DNA of 64,000 nucleotides from Imbricaverruca yamaguchii (lineage: Eukaryota; Arthropoda; Thecostraca; Neoverrucidae). Where the stretch lies: the NCBI GenBank assembly GCA_034440575.1, contig JAOTOL010001346.1, positions 109,501-173,500 on the forward strand. Direction: 5' to 3'. How positions within the stretch are numbered: the stretch's first letter is position 1; each line of letters begins with the position of its first letter. A program made the translations under genes and the position numbers. Below are positions 1-9,093 of the stretch, in pieces. Below the pieces are notes generated by a model. The model saw only the letters and a program-made list of their open reading frames with translations. It was not told the origin of the DNA and searched no databases.

Positions 1-1350
1 TACAGGTGCCTATTGACATATACCTATAGATAGAAAAGTATGGACGCTGTATGACCGAAGCAGTCGATGCGCCCCTAAGCCCAAACAACCAACCTATCGA
101 TAGAACACGACACCAGCGCATTACTTCAACACTGATATGTTTGACGACCTTGTGTTCTTGTACTGATTGCATGATTCTACGTAAAATGGCAGGTGCCTAT
201 TGACATATTCCTACCGATAGAATACGACACCAGCGCACCAACATATCGCTTGAACACCTTGACATGCTTGCCAGTCTTGTTTTCTAAGAGTACGTTGATC
301 CGGATTATTGTCTGACTCACAGGGCAGAACCTGTGGTACTTTCTTGTTCCCTTGATCGTCACGGCTTTGGTGAAGCGGTCATTCAGCTACTGCTCAGTCT
401 TCTGCACTTCCTCTTTTGTGACAGAAAAACTTGATTTTTGTCACAAGCTGCCCGGCGAGAAATCGGTACATGTCCTCTGGCGTGGGGATTTGATCTTTTT
501 ACCGGGCGCCGCAGGCTCTCGAGGTACGTGGCGCGTTTCACGGTGCCGCCTATACCATCGCACACTCCCTCGCTGCGAAATGATGATGATGAATTGTGTC
601 GATTGCGAGCCGCCTTGTAGTACATTTGGTCCGACGTAGCTGTAATTAAGGTCGCGTGTCGATTATGTTTATCAGAGAATCGTACGCACTGCGCAGTGCA
701 ATCGGTGTTTATCTTGACTTCTGATGGAAAATGACACGCCAGAAATAGACCGGTATTATCTTGGACCCGTGGCACGGCTGTATATTTCTGGAAATTGTTT
801 GGAGACACAATACATTAAGGCAGTAAGGCGAACCCCAACAAATCGGAAGAGCCACAATCCATACCGTCCCACGCTAAAAATTAAAATTACCGGGGGGGGG
901 GGAGAGGGGCCAACATTGAGGGGGCACATTCTCCCCCGAAAATATGTAAAGCAAGATCCCTGGCCTGCGGTATTGAACCGTCATTGTGAGGTTCATTGTG
1001 GAGGTCTGCTGTATCTGGAGTATATGGTGAACTGGCAATCTTTTGAATCGCTAGCAGCGAAGTCATTGAGCAGCCATACATGCCTTGCCGGGTAATACTC
1101 GTGTAGTGAGTTAAGCGAGTCTGCGCGTGTTCCACATTTTCACACTGATGGGTAGGACTTCACCGCACTAAGTGGAATACACCTGCGTGTGTGCTATATT
1201 CACACGCCCACCGGCACTACACCACTGTATCGCGTATAATACTGGCACATCCCCGTTAGTTATTAAGGTTTTAGGGCGCATCAACTGCAGTGGTTATACA
1301 GCGCCCAGCTGGCACATCGCCCAGTGCGCCCGATGACCAGGCTGACTGGC
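1..1350. other. No gene seen; short local repeats
   Basis: No coding exon was recognised. The segment caggtgcctattgacatat occurs near 3 and again near 190, and a related piece containing gatagaa-acgacaccagcgc lies near 95 and 215, so the left edge carries diverged copies of a roughly 190-bp or shorter repeat. A 10-base G run lies near 893. Open frames here are short and mutually overlapping, with no recognisable motif. Confidence 0.5.
1271..1307 (+). repeat. 37-bp dispersed repeat, copy 1
   Basis: This 37-bp block begins ttagggcgcatcaactgcag and ends tacagcgccca. It is identical to 8440-8476, and a diverged version begins near 23751 (ttagggtgcgtcaac). Its two ends (gggcgc and gcgccc) are complementary, so it can fold. 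It is probably the conserved end of a short dispersed element; the family is not identified. Confidence 0.75.
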
Positions 1351-1676
1351 CGTCTGTTGGGTACCGTCCGTGACTGGGGTGACCCAGCTGGGCGGTGGCC
1401 CTGGTGACCTGCGGATTCACCGCCACTGGCAGGCAGCACTGCCTGGCGGCACACAGTGAAGCTCAGCCGCCCATTGTATTATGTACAAAGCGATGTCATC
1501 AGCCGACTCGGCACGTCTGTTGGGTACCGTCCGTGACTGGGGTGAGCCAGCTGGGCGGTGGCCCTGGTGACCTGCGGACTCACCGCCACTGGCAGGCAGC
1601 ACCGCCTGGCGGCACACAGTGAAGCTCAGCCGGCCATTGTATTATGTACAAAGCGGTGGCATCAGCCGACCCGGCC
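1351..1676. repeat. 163-bp tandem duplication
   Basis: Two direct copies lie at 1351-1513 and 1514-1676, offset by exactly 163 bases with few substitutions. Both start cgtctgttgggtaccgtccg and contain the run tattatgtacaaagcg. Because 163 is not a multiple of three, a coding role across both copies is unlikely. No gene was recognised inside. Confidence 0.9.
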
Positions 1677-3246
1677 CGCCCGTTGCGGCCGTGTACAAAT
1701 GCAGCCATCGTGTCGACGGCCGCCAACATATGAGTCAAATCACACACCTCGTCACGGTTACCGCGCAGGCAGACGCAGCTGCATACTCACTTGTCGGCAT
1801 ACGTAGCATCATGACAAAACATGTCGTATTCTTTGCAGTACGTGTATCTATGTGGTTGCATGAAAATGACTACCCTACATCATATTGGTTCCAATACACC
1901 TTATAAAATTTAACAAAGAGTGGGGAAGTCATTTTCTGGATGACATACTCTGCATGACATGCATCACGAAGTAGTTGTTTTAGAGCCTTGTTAATGGTGG
2001 CGGTGAAATACTATTAACACTGGAATAAACGAAAGGAAAATGGAAGCCGGCACGTCATACCATAACGACTCGATAGGCCTTGAACATGACCACATTTTAC
2101 AAGCAGGTAGACACTGTAAGAATATGACACGTTAATACAAATGAGCCACTGATCGATAAGCACAGCACACAAAATGGCGGAGCACCACCTAGTGTATCAC
2201 ATCACTATTGTCTCCTACAAACGTACACCTGCTTTCAAATCGTCGGACCTTGCATCGCCATGTTTGTACCACGATAGTTAGCACGAGATATATCATAAAA
2301 ATACAGCATCTCTGGGTATGACCTCAATACAAAACGAGCTTCATCAAGGCACACGCGGCACACCAAAAAAAAACGCACTTCAACAATTACACTTAGCAAC
2401 CCTGGATGAACACGGAAACGGATGATTGCCCACGCAATTAGAACGAAGAGAAGCGGAACAGAAGGAATACAAGTTTCAATGGTGTTCATACCAAATGGAG
2501 GTTACCTTCGAAACCAAGACATCTGCTTCGGCACGATACAGGTCGGGTACAAGGTATACAACTGCACCGGCTTCCGCACAATACATGCCGGGTACAAAGA
2601 GCACAAATGCACCTCACTTCCGCACGGTACAGGTCGGGTACAGAGCATCCAACCGCGCCCTACTTTCAACATGAATATCCGGGGGACCTACGCCATGGAT
2701 CTTAACCTAAATGCTGGGCGACGACGCCATCTACCGTCACTCCCATAATATGGCATTGGTTGTCGGATTTTCAGGTATTTAATCGCACTAACACGAGTCC
2801 GAACCGCCGCGTACCGATGGCACATGCACAGTTGATCAATGGCAAACAAACTACACCAAATTGCTGATGCTGAAATACAGAGATGTGGCGATTTCGTGCA
2901 CAAAGTTCTAAGCCATTCCGGTCAGCATCATCCACATCCATTCGTACCCTCTCGACGAATATCTCTAGATGGTGCTAACTAGCAGGAGCTATAGCATCTG
3001 GCTTTGTCGTCTGCATCACCGCCGGCCGAATTTCGAGAGATTCAATACACGGGCACCACCAGCTGATGGCAACCATACCAAAATATTAACATCCACACCC
3101 AGTAGTGAAACGCCGCACACACACCAGTTTTTGAATGCGTGCATGAGAACGAATGGATGAATGAACGAACGGACGAACGAACGAGTGGGCGCGTCCGTAT
3201 GTGTGTAGAGATATAATAGCATGTGTTCTTCGTAAGTAAAACAGGG
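1677..3246. other. No gene seen; short 45-47-bp repeat at 2525-2665
   Basis: No exon was recognised. Three diverged units of about 45-47 bp start at cttcggcacga, cttccgcacaa and cttccgcacgg and share a gtcgggtaca-like core. The stretch lies downstream of the Deltex-like gene's 3' end, read on the minus strand. Confidence 0.5.
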
Positions 3247-3372
3247 TTTATTGCCCTAAACGGGCACGACAAATGAGTAACATTCGATGGCAAAAGCGTG
3301 CATGTACTCCGCTCAGCATAAGGCACAGAGGTGCCGCACTATTCGGTAAATAAGCATGGGCTGTTTTTTAAT
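3247..3372 (-). promoter_or_regulatory. Candidate poly(A) signals of the Deltex-like gene
   Basis: Read on the minus strand, AATAAA occurs at 3247-3252 and ATTAAA at 3367-3372, about 490 and 370 bases past the Deltex stop codon at 3737. Either could end the transcript. Such hexamers are common by chance, so this is a weak call. Confidence 0.3.
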
Positions 3373-3670
3373 TGCCGTAAATATGCCATAACCTTTGCAC
3401 TATTTATCCGTTCTAGTACTCGTGAACAGGTATGATAATGGCGATGGGCATAACTGATACGAATAGGCACAAGCACAAGCACAATTTATCGAAGCCAAAG
3501 ACACGGCAAATGGTTCATTTTTAACATTCAACAAGACAATAAATATTCGCAAGACTCACCACTTGGAAGCCCTATCAGCAGCCAGCACTGTTCCCAGATA
3601 CGGGCAGCAATCCACCTCCATGGCAACACGCCCGCACCATCGCCACAGAGTCTGCAGTCTCGGACAATGT

Positions 3671-3772
3671 CGTCACTGGACACCCTGGCGCTCCAGCTCC
3701 ACCATCACTGGACGACCCGACATAACAGCTCCTCCGTCACTGGACACCCTGGCGCGCCAGCTCCTCCGTCAC
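3671..3772 (-). repeat. 64-bp-offset duplication of the Deltex stop-codon region
   Basis: The sequence cgtcactggacaccctggcg at 3735 is repeated exactly at 3671, followed in both by a variant of the adjoining ccagctcc. On the minus strand this copies the last codons and the stop into the presumed 3' UTR. Two copies only. Confidence 0.85.
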
Positions 3773-3943
3773 TCGGTCCAGGTAGCCTGGGTCCGGGTAT
3801 CCGTGGCCGGTGAGATTACCGTGCAGCTCCGTCTTGTGGTGGATCTCGGCCCACGTGACCAGGTCCTCCTCGCCGGTGGTGGCCGACGCCCCCACCGTGA
3901 AGATGAGCCGACGCCGCCACGCCTCCTCCAGCAGCCGCAGCAC
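3737..3943 (-). CDS. dx: Deltex-like exon E (end of DTC domain, stop codon)
   Basis: The exon begins after acceptor catgtgcctcag at 3944 and encodes 68 residues, [18 protein letters not shown] through EIHHKTE and [14 protein letters not shown] to the C-terminal ARQGVQ and a TGA stop. These are the hallmark DTC motifs, in the region that binds ADP-ribose and ubiquitin in characterised Deltex proteins. The family usually ends within a few residues of this point, so the C terminus is complete. The codons around the stop are duplicated in the presumed 3' UTR. Confidence 0.95.
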   Translation of the reverse strand: MLRLLEEAWRRRLIFTVGASATTGEEDLVTWAEIHHKTELHGNLTGHGYPDPGYLDRVTEELARQGVQ

Positions 3944-6900
3944 CTGAGGCACATGGGTGGTGTGACGCAGCGGTCGCTACCAGCACCAGCACCGACACCG
4001 ACACAAGCCGAGTGACAGGTGGCGCCACTGACGCTTCGGGGAAGCGCGCGCGCGGGCCGACCGGGCTACAAGACAAGAGAAGACACCCGTTCGAAATTCG
4101 CCGCGGGCTATTGTTAGCACCAGTCGGAATCAGTCACACAATGGGGGGGGCATCGTGCTGTCACACGTCATGATCTGCGCTAACGCACTACCAACGGAGA
4201 AAATATGGTGGCGCCACCAACTTACGATAGGCGTAGTGACGTCTCTGTCGGTTCCAGTACACTGGTACACATACAATACACCACATGTTTGTGATGGGCG
4301 CGGCGACGTGTCCTGGTCAGTCCCAGTACACTGGTGCATACACAACACACTTCTGCGGCGGGAGGAACGGCTGCGTCTCACGTCTCCTCCGTGCTGACAC
4401 TTGCTCGGCCGGTGGCCGCCACGCGCCCAATCGCCAATCAGCTGCGCGCATCACCATGGGCCAGACAGGAGCAGAATAGCGTCCAACAGCAGACAGCGGG
4501 CGGCGCGCTCAACTTACGGCCCTGCCGTGTGTCATCACCATGGGCCAAACAGGAGCAGAATAGCGTCCACCAGCACACAGCGGGCGGCGCGCTCAACTTA
4601 CGGCCCTGCTGTGTGGCCAGACAGGAGCAGAGTAGCGTCCACCAGCAGACAGCAGGCGGCGCGCTCACCTTACGGCCCTGCTGTGTGGCCAGACAGGAGC
4701 AGAGTAGCGTCCACCAGCAGACAGCGGGCGGCGCGCTCACATTACGACCCTGCCGTGTGTCATCACCATGGGCCAGACAGGAGCAGAATAGCGTCCACCA
4801 GCACACAGCGGGCGGCGCGCTCAACTTACGGCCCTGCCGTGTGGCCAGACAGGAGCAGAGTAGCGTCCACCAGCCGACAGCAGGCGGCGCGCTCACCTTA
4901 CGACCCTGCCGTGTGTCATCACCATGGGCCAGATGGGAGCAGAGTAGCGTCCACCAGCAGACAGCAGGCGGCGCGCTCACCTTACGGCCCTGCCGTGTGC
5001 TGGGCAGGTAGCAGATGCGCGGAAAGCCGCGTACTCGGTATGGCCGGCCAGGGTGTGGGTGCTCCGGACCCTGGATGCCGGGTGAGATCCTGCCGAGCCG
5101 AAGGCCACGTGATGGGACAACGCCAGCGGATGTCGCGTCTCCGGGCTAGGCACTGACCGGAGGGCGGGCCTTCATGCTGGAGTCGGGGTATTTATGATGG
5201 AGTCGGGGTATTTATGCTGGAGTCGGGGTATTTATGCTGGAGTCGGGGTATTTATGCTGGAATCGGGGTATTTATGCTGGAGTCGGGGTATTTGTGTTGC
5301 GGACGAGGTCTTTAGGGGAGGAATAAGGGAATCTCGGTTGGAACAGTATGCTTAAGTCGGAGACGGACTGACGAACGGGGTCTTGAGGTTCGGTGATGGT
5401 CGGAAGTCGGATGCCTATGACTTTTCATTCATAAAACGTCCAACTACCCATTCTCGCCGGCAGAGTGACAAACAACGGTATTGTGCCACACAACTCAACG
5501 GTTGACATCGGCAGCATGGCTGGCTTGGAAAATGGGACCACTCATCTTCTAACTTTCTTCCAACAATCTTACTAGAAACAAACTTAGCCTCAGCAGTGCA
5601 GGTGTGTGTGTGGGGGAGGGGTCTAATATGGCCTCCCAATCTGAGGCTCTCTCAGATAGTTCCTGAACCGGTCAGGATGTCGCTTTAGAATTTGGCATAC
5701 CTCCGACAATTAGTGAGCACACGTTCTTTGAAGAAGACATCTCGTTAAGTACGACTCAAGAGCTCAAAGTCTGGTCACAACTTCGCCTCGATGCTGTTTT
5801 TAGATGCACATTGAAGTGTCCATCATACACGAACCGTGCAAGGTACAGTAAAAGGTTAAGCGTGAGTGTATACGCAATTTAAAAAGCAAAAATACATAGC
5901 AGTGATCTTAGGTAAGATCACGAAGTCAAACGAAGAATCAATTGCAAACACATTTTTGGGCACATAACTGTGCTTCTACTGAAGAGTTTGTGAAATCGGG
6001 CGAACACATTATGCTAACTAATAGTGCTTACCATTCCCAAGTAAATTATATGTCCAGTCCTTGGAATATGAAATGAACGTCCTGTGAGTCCATGTATCAT
6101 AGGTACTCGGGAGCCAAAACGACAACCTACTGCCAGTCAAAAATAGTAAATTATGGAACATTTCACGCCCCTTAAGTTCCTAATGAATCAAGTTTCCGAG
6201 AGTAGAATATTTTCATTCGTTATTTCTTTGTAATTTTTGTTTAGCGGGAAGGGAGTACGTTTTTTGTCGCCAAAATTATTGGAGGACAGGAAAGCATTCG
6301 GCTTAGCTTTGGTAAACTGAGCCGACACTATGAAGGACAAATTTCGCTGCACTGCGAGGGTTAAGTATGTTCAGTTTGCATTGCAATACTATGTAGCATT
6401 GCCATGTTGTCCGCACAATTCATATTCGTTTAAGTGATGGATTATTAACTGGACTTTGACAATGAAGCAGAATATCTCCGATAACAATGGGATTGCCCAG
6501 TAGCTAATGGTCGACCTAAACACCAGCGGCAAAATCCTAAAAGCTGAACCGATAAACTGAAGACACATGACAGGATGGACTATCAACTCACATGTACGAT
6601 ATTTCGATGGTATCACAGTCGTGGCCGGGCAGTGGGATCGGCAGCAGGCGGGTCGACATTTTTCCTGGTGGTTGCTGTCCCAACTTGCTGCCGTAGATGG
6701 CCTGACAGGCCGGACACTGCAGGTACTGCGTCTGGAGCAAACAACACAACAAACCGTAACACCTTGGGACATGCGAGGCCGGACACTGCAGGTACTGCGT
6801 CTGGAGCAAACAACACAACCAACCGTAACACCGCGGGACATGCGAGGCCGGACACTGCAGGTACTGCGTCTGAGGGAAACAACACAACCAACCGTAACAC

Positions 6901-9093
6901 CGCGGGACATGCGAGGCCGGACACTGCAGGTACTGCGTCTGGAGCAAACAACACAACCAACCGTAACACCGCGGGACATGCGAGGCCGGACACTGCAGGT
7001 ACTGCGTCTGAGGGAAACAACACAACCAACCGTAACACCGCGGGACATGCGAGGCCGGACACTGCAGGTACTGCGTCTGGAGCAAACAACACAACCAACC
7101 GTAACACCGCGGGACATGCGAGGCCGGACACTGCAGGTACTGCGTCTGGAGCAAACAACACAACCAACCGTAACACCGCGGGACATGCGAGGCCGGACAC
7201 TGCAGGTACTGCGTCTGAGGGAAACAACACAACCAACCGTAACACCGCGGGACATGCGAGGCCGGACACTGCAGGTACTGCGTCTGGAGCAAGCAACACA
7301 ACCAACCGTAACACCGCGGGACATGCGAGGCCGGACACTACAACGGAACTGAAGCACATAGCACACACAAACGTAACACAAGCTGGATACTGCAATTACT
7401 GCGTCTGAAGCACATAGCATACATAACCGTAACACAATGGGACCTGCAAGATGGCAGAGACAGAGAGAAGGCAACTCAACAAACAAGGACACATTGCACT
7501 AGACCCAAGTCTTGTTCTGATTGGGACTAGTCATAGGTGAGTTTAGACGAACATCAGGCGGCACCGACAAACACCCGACAGTCAGCAGACAGGTGTCAGA
7601 GAAGCACGCGACACGTGCCGGCCACCACAACACAGGCGACAAGCAAGCACGTGATACGCACCAGCCCACCAGCAGACAGGTGCCAAACAACTACGTGTCA
7701 AGTATTCGGTCACCAGCTACAGCTATTTCGCGGTGCTAGTCCGCAATTCGGAGACGTGCGAACAGGCAGTCCACATCTGTCGACATCTGGAGAGGATGCC
7801 TTAATATCCCCACATCGCGATGAATTGTCTTATCCTCCAACATTCGGCGAGGACGCGTAACCCGTCTCCACACAATGCACGAACCTGTCACACCCATCAA
7901 CATCTGGAAGGATAGCCTGTATCTCTTCATAAAGCAATAACCTCCCCAGGTTATCCACAGACGCCACGCAGTCAGCTAGAGCGGCAACTACATCGGCCAG
8001 TCTCGAGCCGAAGCCGATATCTCGCGGACGAGAGACAGAAGTGGACACGGCTGGCCTGCGCCGGCGACACACAGCGGCTCACCCACCTGGTTTGTACTCT
8101 CGACCATGGCGCGCAGGCAGTCCAAGTGGACAGCATGACCACAGCCGGTCAGCTGGATGACCATGTCGTCACCGTAGGCGGACGGCTGCGTCAGCATACA
8201 GCGGCAGATGCAGCACACAGAGTCCAGCGGCGGCAGCACCACACACGTGTACATCAGCAGCAGCTGCTCCAGCGTCACCTCTGCCCGACACACAGCAGCT
8301 GTCAGGTCAGCCACAGTAGCAGCAAGTGCACATAGAGCAGCTGCCATCCACTGTGGGTCCACTGAGCCACGCTACCATCCACAGTACACAGCTCGTACGA
8401 CACCTCGTACCACAGACAAGTTAGTTAGTTATTTGGGTCTTAGGGCGCATCAACTGCAGTGGTTATACAGCGCCCATAACATAAAATACACAGACCACAG
8501 ACAATACACAGACTGTACCACACACAGTATATGATCAGTATCGCAAGCAGTACATAACCGTTGCCACACATTACGCAGCCAGTACCACGGACAGTAGACA
8601 GTCAGCCCCAAAAGCAGCACAAACAGCCAGTGCCGAGGACAATTCACAGCATTGTCTCCTCAGTATTGTATGGCCAGGTCGCAGCCGATCATCATGGACA
8701 GAGCAGCGAGTGTGCCGGACGGCTGCTCACCGTCCTCTCGGTAGTGCGTGTCCATGAGGCAGACGCTGCGGCCCGAACTGTACGAGCTCTGGCTGATGTA
8801 GGTGGAGATGGTAGCCACGCTGAGGCGGCGGCCGTCGGGAGGGCGGGCCGGCGGCCGGCCGGCCGACGACGGTCGGTCCGGTGCGCCGGCCGTCGGCTCG
8901 CGCTCCCACTGGCGCGCCGAGTCGCCACTGTCGCGACGAGGCCGGGCAGCACCAGCCGGGTGGTCGGGGTCCAGCGAGTCGGCGATCCGACTGCTCAGCC
9001 GGGTCAGCTGGCGCATCAGCTTCTTGGTGCCGCTGCTGTCCTTGCGCTTCTTGTCCTTCTTTTTGGAAGTGGCCGGCGGCCGGCGGATCTCTT
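3737..9093 (-). CDS. dx: Deltex-like E3 ubiquitin ligase, C-terminal half, five exons
   Basis: Deltex proteins are RING-type E3 ligases that act in the cytoplasm and on endosomes. They regulate Notch signalling, and their RING plus Deltex C-terminal (DTC) unit recognises ADP-ribosylated partners. Here five minus-strand exons (8731-9093, 8087-8280, 6592-6725, 4981-5089, 3737-3943) join with matching phases 1, 0, 2, 0 and GT/AG borders. They give linker, RING and DTC in the family order, ending at a stop just past the usual C terminus. The N-terminal WWE domains and start codon are not seen and should lie above 9093, perhaps beyond this window. Introns are 450, 1361, 1502 and 1037 bp; two carry in-frame minisatellites built from the adjacent splice sites. 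Exon joins are inferred from sequence, without transcript data. Gene identity is strong because several long motifs match the family. Confidence 0.9.
4456..4996 (-). repeat. 72/84-bp minisatellite duplicating the 5' splice site of Deltex exon D
   Basis: There are seven copies of the exon D end plus donor, with junction positions 4981 (real), 4897, 4825, 4741, 4669, 4597 and 4513. Spacings are 84, 72, 84, 72, 72 and 84, the 12-base difference being a short block containing catggtgatg. AAG|GTGAGC is intact at 4981, 4897 and 4669. The 4741 copy is AAT|GTGAGC. The other three read AAGTTGAGC, losing that GT but creating GTAAGT five bases earlier. All spacings are multiples of three and the Deltex frame is open across the array (repeat start [15 protein letters not shown], repeat end TRQGRK). 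Confidence 0.95.
4981..5089 (-). CDS. dx: Deltex-like exon D (DTC domain middle)
   Basis: It encodes [11 protein letters not shown], then [12 protein letters not shown] and STRQGRK, among the most conserved stretches of the Deltex C-terminal domain. The 3' splice site ggctcggcag at 5090 completes the phase-2 codon left by exon C. The donor CGTAAG|GTGAGC at 4979-4980 ends the exon in phase 0, after the RK position where the DTC continues in the next exon. The last codons and the donor are repeated six more times just downstream, and the frame remains open through that array to 4438. The exon is too short to stand out as an open frame by itself; it was found by its protein motif. Confidence 0.93.
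5172..5293. repeat. 20-bp tandem repeat, about 6 copies, in Deltex intron C-D
   Basis: The unit is atgctggagtcggggtattt with one- or two-base variants. It lies about 80 bases upstream (transcript sense) of exon D. No coding or splice signal was recognised in it. Confidence 0.9.
6592..6725 (-). CDS. dx: Deltex-like exon C (last RING Cys pair, start of DTC)
   Basis: It starts [12 protein letters not shown], carrying the final CPxC zinc pair of the RING. It continues through the family signature QPPGKM and [16 protein letters not shown], the start of the DTC domain. The 3' splice site is ctccagacgcag at 6726; the donor is AT|GTGAGT at 6590-6591, phase 2. The splice site and first codons of this exon are also the repeated unit of the adjacent 69-bp minisatellite, so about nine further upstream acceptors exist, all in the same frame. 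Which acceptor is used cannot be told from DNA; the one given here restores the normal Deltex length. Confidence 0.9.
6711..7452 (-). repeat. 69-bp minisatellite duplicating the 3' splice site of Deltex exon C
   Basis: Nine good copies and about two decayed copies (7318-7452) are present. On the minus strand each unit holds intron tail, acceptor (tgctccagacgcag or ccctcagacgcag) and the exon start TACCTGCAGTGTCCGGCC. The copy nearest the exon is the real junction. Units of 69 bp equal 23 codons, and the frame of exon C is open from 6588 through 7301, giving repeats [12 protein letters not shown] plus YGWLCC and LLQTQ or FPQTQ. Decay is concentrated at the end farthest from the exon, and 'a' and 'b' acceptor variants alternate. 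Confidence 0.95.
8087..8280 (-). CDS. dx: Deltex-like exon B (RING finger, first six zinc ligands)
   Basis: It encodes [14 protein letters not shown], then CCICRC (first Cys pair) and [10 protein letters not shown] (Cys-His-His-Cys). These are the first six ligands of a RING finger; the last pair, CPAC, is in the next exon. The 3' splice site after gtcgggcag at 8281 gives the right phase but has a mediocre pyrimidine tract. The alternative acctgacag further upstream is out of phase with exon A. The donor CCAG|GTGGGT lies at 8086. The 194-nt exon ends in phase 0 after ESTNQ, matching the Deltex insertion point before the last zinc pair. Confidence 0.85.
8440..8476 (+). repeat. 37-bp dispersed repeat, copy 2 (Deltex intron A-B)
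   Basis: Identical over 37 bases to 1271-1307 and located in the intron between exons A and B. Identity over this length 7 kb apart points to recent dispersal or to a conserved functional end of a short mobile element. Confidence 0.75.
8731..9093 (-). CDS. dx: Deltex-like exon A (basic/Ser-Pro linker before RING)
   Basis: The exon begins after a good 3' splice site (tgtttccacag) at 9094 and ends at GAGGACG before GTGAGC at 8730. It encodes about 120 residues. A lysine-rich stretch ([15 protein letters not shown]) comes first, then an Arg/Pro/Ala-rich low-complexity part, then a Ser/Tyr-rich segment ending [12 protein letters not shown]. It resembles the poorly conserved linker between WWE repeats and RING in Deltex proteins. 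No specific motif proves this. Assignment rests on strand, position and the phase-1 end matching the next exon's phase-1 start. The frame continues open upstream to 9232, but that part is probably intron. Confidence 0.6.

Noticed and set aside
3563..4076. Plus- and other-frame ORFs overlapping Deltex exon E
   Set aside because: GC-rich antisense and shifted frames of a recognised exon.
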